DNA from: Bacteroidales bacterium
GTDB taxonomy: Bacteria; Bacteroidota; Bacteroidia; Bacteroidales; F082
DNA: 64,000 nucleotides
Direction: 5' to 3'
NCBI GenBank assembly: GCA_024400195.1
Contig: JAKSNC010000004.1
Location: 1-64,000 of the forward strand
This document shows, piece by piece, positions 33,770-43,157 of this stretch; the stretch's first letter is position 1, and the number at the start of each line of letters is the position of its first letter. The notes beneath the pieces were generated by a model. It had not been told where the DNA came from. It searched no databases and saw nothing but the letters and a program-made list of their open reading frames with translations. The position numbers were made by a program, and so were the translations under genes.

Positions 33770-34300
33770 ATGAAAGACTTTGCAGCCATAGATTTTGAGA
33801 CTGCCAACTGCGAGCGTTCATCGGTTTGTTCGGTTGGCGTCGTCATCGTGCGCGACGGTGAGATTGTCAATAGATTTTATTCGCTTATCAAGCCCGAGCC
33901 AGAGTATTACAACTATTGGTGCAGTCAAGTGCATGGGCTATGCGCCAAAGACACCGAGAACGCGCTCGTCTTTCCTTTCGTGTGGGAAAAGGTGGAAGCA
34001 CTGCTCAAACGGCACGGCATCGAAGGCATCAACAGCATGAACGGTGAGCGCGGACTGCCTCTTGTAGCTCACAACAAATCCTTCGACGAGAACTGCCTGA
34101 AGGCTGCCTTCCGCACCTATCAGATGGATTATCCCGATTATGAGTTTTATTGCACCTGCATCGCTTCGCGCAAGGTCTGGCCCGGCGGCCATCATAACCT
34201 CGACATCATCGCCGAGCGTTGCGGTTATATTTTAGAAAATCATCATCACGCCTTGGCAGATGCCGAGGCTTGCGCGGCGATAGCGGTTAAAATACTCTAA
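33770..34300 (+). CDS. DEDDh 3'-5' exonuclease (DnaQ-like)
   Basis: A 176-residue stand-alone exonuclease. Motif ExoI is AAIDFETANCERSS, ExoII is VAHNKSFDENCLKAAF, and ExoIII is HHHALADAEACAAIAV, with the catalytic His and Asp. It lacks any polymerase-binding extension and is of the size of the small RNase T/ExoX-type proteins. It ends the WYL operon. A related C-terminal fragment survives at 36585-36638. Confidence 0.9.
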   Translation: MKDFAAIDFETANCERSSVCSVGVVIVRDGEIVNRFYSLIKPEPEYYNYWCSQVHGLCAKDTENALVFPFVWEKVEALLKRHGIEGINSMNGERGLPLVAHNKSFDENCLKAAFRTYQMDYPDYEFYCTCIASRKVWPGGHHNLDIIAERCGYILENHHHALADAEACAAIAVKIL

Positions 34301-34434
34301 AAGCTTCTGGCAAGAAATAATTCCGAGCTGTTGGAATGAATTCATAAATAAATTTTAATTTAAGGGCATTTCTAAATAAAACTCTTTGATAATCAAATAA
34401 ATATCTATATATTTGCCAAAAATTTGAGGATAAA

Positions 34435-34755
34435 ATGGATACGTACAAAAGGGCATACAGAAAACTTGGCAACCAAAGTTTATTTGATTCGGAAGATATG
34501 GTTTCAAAGTTGACCTCATTGGGTAACCCGCTGGGAAGGCTTGCGGAAACGATTGATTTCGAGATGTTCCGAGAGACATTGGAGGCGGGTTTGTACCGTG
34601 AGCGTCTGACGAAGGCGGGGGCAAAGCCATACGACTATGTGCTGATGTTCAAGACGCTTGTGCTTCAACGGATGTACAATTTGAGCGATGAACAGACCGA
34701 ATATCAGGTTGTTGACCGCACAAGTTTCAGGAACTTCCTCGGATGTCTTACCCTG
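34435..34755 (+). pseudogene. Truncated IS5-type transposase
   Basis: The first 105 or so residues match the N-terminal part of IS5/IS1182-like transposases (DUF772): SLFDSEDMVSKLTSLGNPL, YDYVLMFKTLVLQRMYNLSD and EQTEYQVVDRTSFRNFLG. The frame then runs into unrelated sequence (KVDSQKCQICTN) and stops at 34945. The whole catalytic DDE part is missing, so it cannot work. No terminal inverted repeat was identified. Confidence 0.8.
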
Positions 34756-35230
34756 AAAAAAGTTGACTCACAAAAGTGTCAAATATGTACAAACCCCTCA
34801 AAAAAATTCTATCTGACAGCAATAATTAATATTCCTCTCCACCGATTCAACAGAAGCGAAACGAAATGTTTTGTTCGTGTTTCGTGCAAAGTTCCAGCGT
34901 TTCGCCATCAAGAAGCCTTTGTAGTTTTTGCTCGCTTAAAATGCTAAGATTGTTTTGCGAACTCATATTTGAAATTTTTCCTATTTTCAGTTCGTAAAAA
35001 TACAAGATTATTTCAAATCGTAAAGAAAATAATGTCAAAATAACGCGTGAAATATTTGTTGAATTATTGGATGTGTGACTTATATTGGCACACAAGCTAA
35101 AGAAATGCGGAAGCGAGTCATTGCCTTGCATATTATCTTGGCGATTCACTCGACAACTGGAATGAGATGCTTGACAAAGAGATAACGAAGGACATGCACC
35201 TGATACATCCTTTCCATATTTTAAGGAACC
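34756..35230. other. Decayed stretch without an intact gene
   Basis: This segment has no complete coding region. A small minus-strand frame (34966-34847, MSSQNNLSILSEQKLQRLLD then about 19 more residues) and a plus-strand frame near 35100-35230 (AYYLGDSLDNWNEMLDKEI) look like fragments of unrelated genes. With the truncated transposase it forms a scar about 0.8 kb long. Confidence 0.5.
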
Positions 35231-35303
35231 TTTGCACTCCATTTCAAAAACTTTGTATTTTTACGTAGTTTTTGCAATGGAGTGCAAAAATATTGTATTT
35301 TTG
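35231..35303 (+). promoter_or_regulatory. Promoter with inverted repeat for the DUF4143 ATPase at 35327
   Basis: TTTGCACTCCATT (35231-35243) and AATGGAGTGCAAA (35276-35288) are perfect 13-bp inverted arms. TTG (35272-35274) and TATTTTTG (35296-35303), 21 bp apart, make a Bacteroidota promoter. The right arm lies against the -33 box, so a bound repressor would block transcription. Confidence 0.7.
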
Positions 35304-35326
35304 CAACATGAAAACAAAATGGAATC

Positions 35327-36520
35327 ATGGAATATTTAAATCGCAAAAACTATGTCAACCAGCTGAATATGTGGCGTGACAAGCGTGTTGTGAAGGTGAT
35401 TACAGGTCTTCGCCGTTCGGGGAAAAGTACGTTGATGATGCTTTTTCAACGACAATTGAGAGCAAATGGTGTGGATGAAAGTCACATTATCAGTGTGAAT
35501 TTTGAGGACGTAGCCTCAGAACCATTGCTGGAATACCATGCTTTGCATGACTTTGTGTCGGGACGAATAGAGGATGATGCGCAATACTACATATTTTTTG
35601 ACGAAATACAACAGGTGGCTGGGTTTGAGAGGGTTGTTGACAGTTTGCAGTTGCGGCAAAATGTGGATATTTATGTGACAGGGTCGAATGCCTATATGTT
35701 GTCAGGCGAAATCGCCACCTTGCTCAGTGGAAGGTATGTGGAGATACATGTACTGCCCCTCTCTATGGCAGAGATGATAGAGGCCACCGGACTTTCCGCT
35801 GAGAAATGCTACAACAGATTCATAACCAGTACCACCTTGCCATACGTGTTGCAATTGCCTACGGATGAGGCCATCAGGGTGTATCTGCAAAACATCTATC
35901 AAACGATTGTCATCAAAGATGTGATGAAACGAGGTAGGGTTCAAGAGGCTGATGCTATAGACAGGTTGGTCCGTTACATGGCTGACAATATAGGCAATAT
36001 GACATCAATAAAGGGTATCGCTGATGCTATGGCGGCTGGAGGTTGCAAGATTTCTCCGCATACAGTGGAAACATACGTTGGATTGCTGACGGAAAGTTAC
36101 CTGTTTTATAGGGTTCCAAGGTATGATGCCAAAGGCAAGGAGCTTTTGCGCACGGGACAAAAGTATTACCTTTCGGATGTCGGGTTGAGAACAATGTTGC
36201 TTGGCTTGCGCGGCGGTGACTTGGGACGTTTGCTTGAGAATATTGTGTATCTGCATCTTATCAGGTCGGGACATAAGGTCATGGTTGGCAAAAGCGGTGA
36301 TAAGGAAATTGATTTCATCAGATTTAAAGATGGTCTTGTGGAATATTATCAAGTTGCTCTCACAGTACGCGATGAACAGACACTGACCAGAGAAATCGCC
36401 CCTTTGAATTCCGTGAAGGATCACAATCCGAAGTTTCTGCTGACAATGGATTCTGATCCTGAGATTTCGCATAACGGTATACGGCAGATTTATGCGTTGG
36501 ATTGGTTAGCACAACAATAG
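35327..36520 (+). CDS. AAA ATPase with DUF4143 domain
   Basis: A 397-residue ATPase. Walker A is GLRRSGKSTLMML (about 27-39), Walker B YYIFFDEIQQVAGF, sensor VTGSNAYMLSGEI. The DUF4143 C-terminal half has the DVGLRTMLLGLRG and ENIVYLHLIRSGH motifs and the nuclease-like KEIDFIRFKDGLVEYYQV. It has its own promoter with an inverted repeat. It sits between the transposase scar and the second exonuclease remnant, as if it arrived by insertion. Confidence 0.88.
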   Translation: MEYLNRKNYVNQLNMWRDKRVVKVITGLRRSGKSTLMMLFQRQLRANGVDESHIISVNFEDVASEPLLEYHALHDFVSGRIEDDAQYYIFFDEIQQVAGFERVVDSLQLRQNVDIYVTGSNAYMLSGEIATLLSGRYVEIHVLPLSMAEMIEATGLSAEKCYNRFITSTTLPYVLQLPTDEAIRVYLQNIYQTIVIKDVMKRGRVQEADAIDRLVRYMADNIGNMTSIKGIADAMAAGGCKISPHTVETYVGLLTESYLFYRVPRYDAKGKELLRTGQKYYLSDVGLRTMLLGLRGGDLGRLLENIVYLHLIRSGHKVMVGKSGDKEIDFIRFKDGLVEYYQVALTVRDEQTLTREIAPLNSVKDHNPKFLLTMDSDPEISHNGIRQIYALDWLAQQ

Positions 36521-36584
36521 TCCATTGGCTCTTGTATCATATACTTACTTTTGCATTTGAAATATAGTTGTAGTTTGCAAAGTT

Positions 36585-36638
36585 CACGCATTGGCAGATG
36601 CAGAAGCCTGCGCAGCGATAGCGAGGGAGATATTGTGA
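36585..36638 (+). pseudogene. C-terminal remnant of a second DEDDh exonuclease gene
   Basis: Seventeen codons from CAC at 36585 read HALADAEACAAIAREIL and a TGA stop, nearly the same as the end of the intact exonuclease (HALADAEACAAIAVKIL at 34250-34300). No start is present and the upstream frame has a stop. The codons differ in third positions, so the copy is old or from a related genome. Confidence 0.85.
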
Positions 36639-36703
36639 ATGAGAAAAATATAATCGTAGATTTGCAGCATCTAATGACATCAAGTAAAACAAAAGATCAA
36701 ACA

Positions 36704-37588
36704 ATGATGGAAAACAAAATCAAACTATTTGAAAGCAGGAAAATACGCACCACATGGAACGAAGATGAAGAGGAATGGTATTTCTCCGTGGTGGATGTGG
36801 TGGAAGTGTTGACTGATAGCGCTGACTATCAGACAGCAAGAAAGTATTGGAACAAACTTAGGCAACGTCTTTCAGAAGAGGGAAGTGAACTGGTGACAAT
36901 TTGTCACCGGTTGAAAATGATAGCTGCGGATGGAAAAATGAGAGAAACGGATGTTCTTGACACAAAGGGACTTCTGCGTCTCATACAATCCATACCCTCG
37001 CCTAAAGCAGAACCTTTCAAGATGTGGTTGGCACAGGTGGGCAGCGAGCGTTTGGACGAAATTGCCGACCCGGAGAAGGCCATCTTGCGCGGTGCCGACT
37101 TTTATCGTGCAAAAGGCTACACAGAAGGTTGGATAAACCAACGTCTGCAGACCATTGAAATGCGCAAGGAACTGACCGATGAATGGAAAGCGCATGGCAT
37201 CGAACTTGAAAAAGACTATGCCATCTTGACCAACGAGATGACCAAAGCTTGGAGCGGATTTTCGGTGAAGCAATACAAACAATTCAAGAATCTGAAAAAA
37301 GAAAATCTGCGCGACAATATGACCAACATTGAACTGGTGCTGAATATGTTGGCTGAGGTTACCACTACCGCCATTTCCAAATCGCGCGATCCTGAAACAT
37401 TTGAAGAAAGCCGACAGATTGCTATTGAAGGCGGTAGCGTGGCAAAAGACGCCCGAGAAAACATAGAAGCTCGAACAGGACAATCCGTTATTTCACCTTT
37501 GAACGCCAAAAACAAGAACGCCCTTGAAATCAAGGGAGATAATGAAGCGACAAACGCTCATCATTATCTCAAATCGCAAAAAAAATAA
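36704..37588 (+). CDS. BRO-N/DinD-like phage antirepressor-type protein
   Basis: The start is set at the ATG at 36704 (MMENKIKLFESRKIRTTWN); upstream codons cover the exonuclease remnant. Of 294 residues, the N-terminal 100 match the BRO-N domain (EEEWYFSVVDVVEVLTDS, ARKYWNKLRQRLSEE, KGLLRLIQSIPSPKAEPFK, MWLAQVGSERLDEI). The rest resembles the DinD/antirepressor family (ADFYRAKGYTEGWINQRLQT and SREIA-type GGSVAKDARENIEARTGQSV). These proteins are found in prophages and accessory islands and are usually DNA-binding; its target is unknown. An alternative start is 36707. Confidence 0.82.
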   Translation: MMENKIKLFESRKIRTTWNEDEEEWYFSVVDVVEVLTDSADYQTARKYWNKLRQRLSEEGSELVTICHRLKMIAADGKMRETDVLDTKGLLRLIQSIPSPKAEPFKMWLAQVGSERLDEIADPEKAILRGADFYRAKGYTEGWINQRLQTIEMRKELTDEWKAHGIELEKDYAILTNEMTKAWSGFSVKQYKQFKNLKKENLRDNMTNIELVLNMLAEVTTTAISKSRDPETFEESRQIAIEGGSVAKDARENIEARTGQSVISPLNAKNKNALEIKGDNEATNAHHYLKSQKK

Positions 37589-37625
37589 TGACAAAATAAA
37601 ACTTGAAATTTTCATCAATCCGACA

Positions 37626-37665
37626 GAGGTGCGCCCACATTCGGCACACCTCCGTTTTAGTTTTG
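37626..37665 (+). promoter_or_regulatory. Hairpin then -7 element before the small gene at 37690
   Basis: GAGGTGCGCC and GGCACACCTC (37626-37652) are inverted with one mismatch and a 7-base gap. Immediately after, TAGTTTTG (37658-37665) matches TAnnTTTG, 24 bp before the ATG. The hairpin could end the BRO transcript or serve as an operator. Confidence 0.55.
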
Positions 37666-37689
37666 CAGCCGAAACAAACGCTATATACT

Positions 37690-37995
37690 ATGGTAAAACA
37701 AGATAACAGGAAACGTAATCGTCACAACGAAGACTTGTTGTTTGAAGAACTCAGCGGAGCTGTTGAGACCATCGACGCCGTAGCCCATGCCACCGGGAAA
37801 ACCTTCAACCAAGTGTCAGGCGTATATCACTCGCAAGCCATCAACCGCCTCACTGAAATCCTGATCGATGCCGGAGATGCTTTCGACTGGAATATGGACG
37901 GCATCAAGACATTCATTTCCGAACAGATGTCAAATCACCGCAAATGGTGCTACGACAACCAACCGCTGAAGGTGGAAATTGAAAGACAAGAGTGA
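37690..37995 (+). CDS. Small conserved-looking protein, unknown
   Basis: A 101-residue protein starting at the ATG at 37690, chosen because the -7 element lies just upstream. It reads MVKQDNRKRNRHNEDLLFEE, then AVAHATGKTFNQVSGVYHSQ and WNMDGIKTFISEQMSNHRKW. It is charged and helical with no signal peptide; the middle could be a helix-turn-helix. I do not recognise a family. It lies alone before mcrB. Confidence 0.6.
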   Translation: MVKQDNRKRNRHNEDLLFEELSGAVETIDAVAHATGKTFNQVSGVYHSQAINRLTEILIDAGDAFDWNMDGIKTFISEQMSNHRKWCYDNQPLKVEIERQE

Positions 37996-38036
37996 TTTTT
38001 CGCATAAAAATGTGAAAAAAAAGCAGGAATATGATG

Positions 38037-38044
38037 TATATTTG
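38037..38044 (+). promoter_or_regulatory. Bacteroidota -7 element for mcrBC
   Basis: TATATTTG matches TAnnTTTG, about 93 bp before the mcrB ATG. No clear -33 TTG. Confidence 0.45.
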
Positions 38045-38137
38045 CAATTCGTTTTTCCACATCGACTTTTGTTAAAGGATTCTGCGGAAGAACGGAAAAA
38101 ATTAAAAGCAAATGTCTAATAAAATATCTATATACAA

Positions 38138-40366
38138 ATGGAAAATTTAAAAATGGAAATCTATAATGGAGTACATTCCTGCAAACTAAACATCTCAAAA
38201 GAAGAATGGTTAAGCGTGTTGAATTCTCCATCTTGCAAACAAGATTATATCGACAAATTGCTGCTATTTTGCGACGAGCCTGACTACACTGCCTCTTGCA
38301 AACATTTAGCGGAAAAACACAACCTAAATGCACAAGCAATAAATAGTCAGATAACTCATTTTGGAATGCTTGCATCCGACATTCTAAACATACACATTGA
38401 AAGATTTGAAGGTACGAAAGAAACATATTGGCCGTTGCCTATGGCAAAAGGTCGAGATACATCCGACGGACTATTCGACTGGACATTGCGAAGCGAATTG
38501 GCAGAGGCATTGAAAGATTATGAAATTTTAAAATTTAAGCACCTGTTGGAATATTTCGTGGCTCATTTGGAATATTGTGATAATCGCACAGAGTCTAATC
38601 ACGGATATTCAACTTACATAAAACCATTGATTGATAAAAAGAGTTTTAAGTATACGGGGCAAGGATATAATGGAAACAATATTCAAAATCAAATTAAAAA
38701 TTGGTCGGAATATTCGATATGCGATATTTGTATAAATATCCAGCCCAATTATGGTAGCAATTATAGAACAAAAAAATGCTATTTGCATTGGCGAGATACT
38801 GGAATTAACATTTATTCCGAATGGGACGAATCGCATATTAAATCGTTGATTATAGGATATTGTTATTCGTGGAATAAGCCATGCCAGTATGAAGATGTTG
38901 TTGAAAAACAAATTGATGTTTTGGGACTGTTTGATGATAATTATCCTAATGATGTATTAAAAGATTTTTATAATCATTTTAAAGGTGAATTAGAACAATA
39001 CTATAACAAAGAAGGAAAATATTTTGAGGAAGAGAAAAAATATTACGAAAATCAAAAACTGAAACAAACTATGACAGACATTCAACCTAAAGTAAACTTA
39101 TTAACAGCCAACTACAATCTTATCCTCACAGGTGCTCCCGGCACGGGAAAAACATATTTGGCGAAACAAATCGCGCAACAGTTGATTTTCGGTGAAGCCA
39201 AAGGGAATCTTACCGATGACGAACAGAAACAGTTTGACGAACAATGCGGCTTTGTGCAGTTCCATCCTTCATACGATTATACCGATTTTGTGGAAGGCCT
39301 TCGCCCAATTCAAGATGATAACGGAAATGTTGGATTTGAAAGGAAGGATGGTGTTTTCAAGGAGTTCTGCAAGAAAGCTGAAAAAAACTGGATTGACAGC
39401 AAAAAATCCATCGATGTGTTACAAAAAGAATTTTACAATAAAGAATTGATAGATTCTTTTCTCTCTAATGCCATAAATGAAGAAACTGTTTATAGAACAA
39501 AAACAGGTACGGAATTTAATATTACAGACTTTGACGACGATATAATAAGCATAAAAATTTTGCGCAATAAAATACGAGGTGATATTGACATCGACATCAA
39601 CATAAATAAGCACAAATTAGTTAAATTATTAGAAAACGACTTACAATTAAACAATGTCAGGGATATTAAGCAATTTTTCGGCTATACCAATACACAACAT
39701 CGTGATTCGTACATTTTCACAATTTGTAATGAAATACGCAATCTTCCCAAAGTAAACAGTGTACAAATTGATCCTATTGTGTGCAAGGACTTCGTCTTCA
39801 TCATCGACGAAATCAACCGTGGCGAAATTTCAAAAATTTTCGGCGAACTTTTCTTCTCCATCGACCCTGGATATCGTGGCAAAAAAGGCAAAGTGAAAAC
39901 GCAATATCAGAATTTGGTGGAAGTTGGCGACGAATTTTATGATGGTTTCTTTGTTCCCGAAAATGTATATATCATCGGCACGATGAACGACATCGACCGC
40001 AGTGTGGAAAGTATGGACTTCGCTTTTCGCCGTCGTTTTGCCTTTAGGGAAATCAAAGCAGATGACCGTATTGAAATGCTCGAAAAACTGGGAGAATTGA
40101 AGGACGAAGCCATTGAACGGATGAAACGATTGAATACTGAAATTTCTAAAATCGAAGGACTTTCCTCTGCCTACCACATCGGGGCTGCCTATTTCTTGAA
40201 ATTGAAAAATTATGCAAGCGATGCTGATAACGGATTCGAGAATCTTTGGAACAACCATCTTGAAGGCTTGCTTTGCGAATACCTCCGCGGTTCGTTGAAC
40301 ATTGAAGAAAGTATTGCCAAATTGAAAGCCGCGTACAACAATGAGTCGCCTGAGAATAACGGATAA
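38138..40366 (+). CDS. mcrB: McrB-type AAA+ GTPase, type IV restriction
   Basis: A 742-residue protein with a long N-terminal part (1-310) of no known motif, which in McrB recognises modified DNA, and a AAA+ motor with Walker A GAPGTGKTYLA (332-342), Walker B FVFIIDEINRGEISKIFGEL and the McrB signature IGTMNDIDRSVESMDFAFR. The N-terminal part has no obvious similarity to the E. coli DNA-binding domain, so the recognised modification is unknown. It is longer than E. coli McrB (459). The mcrC gene overlaps its end by 26 bp. Confidence 0.9.
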   Translation: MENLKMEIYNGVHSCKLNISKEEWLSVLNSPSCKQDYIDKLLLFCDEPDYTASCKHLAEKHNLNAQAINSQITHFGMLASDILNIHIERFEGTKETYWPLPMAKGRDTSDGLFDWTLRSELAEALKDYEILKFKHLLEYFVAHLEYCDNRTESNHGYSTYIKPLIDKKSFKYTGQGYNGNNIQNQIKNWSEYSICDICINIQPNYGSNYRTKKCYLHWRDTGINIYSEWDESHIKSLIIGYCYSWNKPCQYEDVVEKQIDVLGLFDDNYPNDVLKDFYNHFKGELEQYYNKEGKYFEEEKKYYENQKLKQTMTDIQPKVNLLTANYNLILTGAPGTGKTYLAKQIAQQLIFGEAKGNLTDDEQKQFDEQCGFVQFHPSYDYTDFVEGLRPIQDDNGNVGFERKDGVFKEFCKKAEKNWIDSKKSIDVLQKEFYNKELIDSFLSNAINEETVYRTKTGTEFNITDFDDDIISIKILRNKIRGDIDIDININKHKLVKLLENDLQLNNVRDIKQFFGYTNTQHRDSYIFTICNEIRNLPKVNSVQIDPIVCKDFVFIIDEINRGEISKIFGELFFSIDPGYRGKKGKVKTQYQNLVEVGDEFYDGFFVPENVYIIGTMNDIDRSVESMDFAFRRRFAFREIKADDRIEMLEKLGELKDEAIERMKRLNTEISKIEGLSSAYHIGAAYFLKLKNYASDADNGFENLWNNHLEGLLCEYLRGSLNIEESIAKLKAAYNNESPENNG

Positions 40367-41687
40367 CCACGATTGGATTCATTTTCAAAAGGTCGGCCAA
40401 GATGCTTCTAAAGCCGATCTGAAGAATTTGGAACGGATTGCCGATGTGCCAATCTCAAGATTGTCACTTGACGACAATCCCAACTTGTTGTTGTTCCCCC
40501 GCGACTTTTATTCGTGTGAGGATAAAATCAGCGAGTCGCAAATCATTTCTCTGCAAGACGAAAATGTCAAAACCGGAAACATTATGGGCTTCGTTGGCGT
40601 GAACGAAACTCAATTGGACATTTGTTCCCGTTTTGACAAGCAGAATACCGATGACTATTTTCTTCATTATATGTTGCAGAAAGTGTTTAGTATCAATCTT
40701 TTCGATATCAAACATTCACTGTCAAAGGAACCTGTTTTTGACTTTCTGCTTTATCTTTTTCCTCATTTTCTTAAAAAGGCTTTGGCACAAGGGCTTTTCA
40801 AGAAATACAAGCGGAACGAGTACAACGACGCCAATCTCAAAGGGCCTATCGACATTAGCCGGCATTTGCGCCAGAACATCCCTTTTCGCGGAACCATTGC
40901 CTATTCTGCCCGCGAGCATAGTTACGACAACGAGGTGACGCAACTCGTCCGACACACCATTGAATACATAAAACAGAAAGAACAAGGCCGTATCATTCTG
41001 ACCAACGATGATGAAACCCGGAATTGCGGTTCTCAAATAACGATGGCGACACCTTCCTACTCGTGCCAAAATAGGCAACGTGTTATCAATGATAATTTAC
41101 GGCCACTCAAACATCCTTACTTCACAGAATACACTCATCTGCAAAGACTTTGCTTGCAGATTTTGCGTCACGAAGCCATCAAATTCGGACAGGAAAAAGA
41201 CAAAGTATATGGGGTTCTGTTTGATGGAGCCTGGCTTTGGGAAGAGTATTTGAGCACAATACTTAAACCTTTGAAATTCAAACATCCGCAAAATAAAAAG
41301 TCGAAAGGCGGATTGCCAATGTTCGTGGAACCTCAAAATGGCGATGCATTTGCTGACGGCGAGCAAATTGATAGAAATTCTCGAAAATTATATCCCGATT
41401 TCTGGAAAGACAATTACATCATTGATGCAAAATACAAACATCTAAATCAAGGAGTTAGTCGCGAAGATTTGTATCAGGTTGTAACCTATATGTATTGCAA
41501 GCAAGCAAAAAACGGCGGCTATATTTATCCTTTTGAGCAACAATCAAAGCCCCAGAAGTTCAGACTAAAAGGTTATGAAGGGACATTGTCGGTCATTCCG
41601 TTTTATGTGCCGCAATCGGCGCAATCATGGAAAGATTTCATGAATGTAATACATGATTCGGAGAAGCAATTAAGGATGGTATTCTGA
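40341..41687 (+). CDS. mcrC: McrC-type nuclease subunit, type IV restriction
   Basis: A 448-residue McrC (PF10117). The N-terminus (DLKNLERIADVPISRLSLDD) and middle (NLKGPIDISRHLRQNIPFRG, YDNEVTQLVRHTIEYI) match the family. The PD-(D/E)XK nuclease core is near 350-370 (SRKLYPDFWKDNYIIDAKYK), with Asp, Asp and Lys present. It forms the cleaving subunit with McrB. Its start lies 26 bp inside mcrB, so the two are translationally coupled. Followed by a terminator at 41786. Confidence 0.92.
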   Translation: MSRLRITDNHDWIHFQKVGQDASKADLKNLERIADVPISRLSLDDNPNLLLFPRDFYSCEDKISESQIISLQDENVKTGNIMGFVGVNETQLDICSRFDKQNTDDYFLHYMLQKVFSINLFDIKHSLSKEPVFDFLLYLFPHFLKKALAQGLFKKYKRNEYNDANLKGPIDISRHLRQNIPFRGTIAYSAREHSYDNEVTQLVRHTIEYIKQKEQGRIILTNDDETRNCGSQITMATPSYSCQNRQRVINDNLRPLKHPYFTEYTHLQRLCLQILRHEAIKFGQEKDKVYGVLFDGAWLWEEYLSTILKPLKFKHPQNKKSKGGLPMFVEPQNGDAFADGEQIDRNSRKLYPDFWKDNYIIDAKYKHLNQGVSREDLYQVVTYMYCKQAKNGGYIYPFEQQSKPQKFRLKGYEGTLSVIPFYVPQSAQSWKDFMNVIHDSEKQLRMVF

Positions 41688-41691
41688 CATA

Positions 41692-41757
41692 CGCGCCCAC
41701 AAGCTCATCCTGTTGAACATGCAGGCCGTTCAGGTTGGAAAAGACAACGTCGAATAA
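41692..41757 (+). pseudogene. Possible C-terminal gene fragment
   Basis: From 41692 an in-frame stretch reads AHKLILLNMQAVQVGKDNVE before a TAA. It has no start and lies between mcrC and a terminator. It has the look of the end of some protein, but the family is not recognised and the segment is short, so this is weak. Confidence 0.25.
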
Positions 41758-41785
41758 GTTTGAAGGCCACGCTCTTATCACGACT

Positions 41786-41817
41786 AAAAAACATCCTCGG
41801 GAATAAGGTGTTTTTTT
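41786..41817. terminator. Bidirectional terminator between mcrC and the DUF4143 ATPase
   Basis: AAAAAACATCCT and AGGTGTTTTTT pair with one bulge, flanked by A and T runs on the two sides. The convergent genes end at 41687 and 41820. Confidence 0.75.
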
Positions 41818-41819
41818 AT

Positions 41820-43109
41820 TCAGTCTTTCAAGCAGCCAATCGGAACGACAAAAACGCCGTCGTCACGTCTGTAAGCATATTGTCCACCGGTGATAACCAT
41901 CAAAATGTCAGGCTCACGTATAGGAACCTGCGGTTCGTTTTCATTATGCTTCTTTACCAAATAACATATTTCAAGCAGATGTTTCGCACCTTCTTCAATA
42001 TCACTGCTTCCCAACTTACACTCTATCAAGGCATAACGTCCATCGCCAAGATGAAGTACAACATCGGATTCAAGTCCGTAACGGTCGTGATAGTATGATA
42101 CATGACCATCTAAATTGACGGTATAAGCCTTCAGATCACGTATGCACAATTGTTCAAAGATGAATCCAAATGTTTTCATTTGAAGTCGCATGCTTTGTGG
42201 AGTCAATCCCAACAATGCCACAGCGACAGACGGGTCGCAGAATGCTCGTTTCGGACTGCTCTGAATCACTGTTTTACTGCGGATTGCCGGGCACCAAGCA
42301 TCAACATCCTGAATCACAAAAAGTTTTTCCAATGCAGCTATATAATCTTCGTAGGTGTTTCTTGAACATGAAATATTATCAGAGGCCACAACATCAGCCA
42401 AAATAGATGTTGACTTGGCGAGTGTGGAAATATTTCTAGCGTATGATTTCAAAATTTTTTGAGCCAATTTTGGGTTACGTGTAACACCATCAACCTTAGA
42501 AATATCAGATTTGCAAATTGTATTCACATAATCTTTAACCACAAAAAGTTTCGATTTTTCATCAGACAACTGCATTGTCGCCGGCCATCCGCCACGGCAA
42601 GCCGCAAAAATCAAATCCTCAACAGACAAATCAGACTGCTCAAAAAAATTCAAGTCTGGATGTTCAAAAACCTCATTCAAAGACACCTTGCCATTTGATT
42701 CCTTAGATTCCCAAAGGCTCATAGGCAACATTTCCATACGAGTTATCCTGCCTGTGCCTGAATGAAGTATTTTGGTTTCATCAACCGTGTTTGAACCAGT
42801 CAATATAAACTGTCCGGGCATAGAACGCTTATCAACTTCCATGCGAACCGTATCCCAAAGTATTGGCAAATCCTGCCATTCGTCAATCAAATGAGGAATG
42901 TCACCTTCCAAAAGAAAAGAAGGCCTGATTGTCGCAGCCGTAAAATATTGGCTTCTAAGATCAGTATCCTGCAAACTTATCACACTTGCGGCTTGCTGTC
43001 TGGCGGTGGTCGTTTTACCGCACCACTTTGGCCCTTCAATCAGGACTGCCCCCATTGCTGACAATCGTTCCTTTAGTTGGGTATCCCATATTCGTTTGTA
43101 ATATTCCAT
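41820..43109 (-). CDS. AAA ATPase with DUF4143 domain
   Basis: A 429-residue ATPase. Walker A is GPKWCGKTTTARQ (about 26-38), Walker B IPHLIDEWQDLPIL, sensor LTGSNTVDETKIL. The C-terminal DUF4143 part has the FGFIFEQLCIRDLKAYTV and LESDVVLHLGDGRYALIECK motifs; the last is PD-(D/E)XK-like. It is convergent with mcrC and is followed there by the shared terminator at 41786. A 23-bp tandem repeat lies upstream. Role unknown, as for its paralogues. Confidence 0.88.
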   Translation of the reverse strand: MEYYKRIWDTQLKERLSAMGAVLIEGPKWCGKTTTARQQAASVISLQDTDLRSQYFTAATIRPSFLLEGDIPHLIDEWQDLPILWDTVRMEVDKRSMPGQFILTGSNTVDETKILHSGTGRITRMEMLPMSLWESKESNGKVSLNEVFEHPDLNFFEQSDLSVEDLIFAACRGGWPATMQLSDEKSKLFVVKDYVNTICKSDISKVDGVTRNPKLAQKILKSYARNISTLAKSTSILADVVASDNISCSRNTYEDYIAALEKLFVIQDVDAWCPAIRSKTVIQSSPKRAFCDPSVAVALLGLTPQSMRLQMKTFGFIFEQLCIRDLKAYTVNLDGHVSYYHDRYGLESDVVLHLGDGRYALIECKLGSSDIEEGAKHLLEICYLVKKHNENEPQVPIREPDILMVITGGQYAYRRDDGVFVVPIGCLKD

Positions 43110-43130
43110 ATATCAATATTTTATCAGCCG

Positions 43131-43138
43131 CAAAAATA
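43131..43138 (-). promoter_or_regulatory. -7 element of the DUF4143 ATPase
   Basis: The minus strand reads TATTTTTG, 21 bp upstream of the ATG at 43109. The tandem repeat begins about 20 bp further upstream, covering the -33 position. Confidence 0.55.
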
Positions 43139-43157
43139 CAAAAAAAACCAATTCCGT

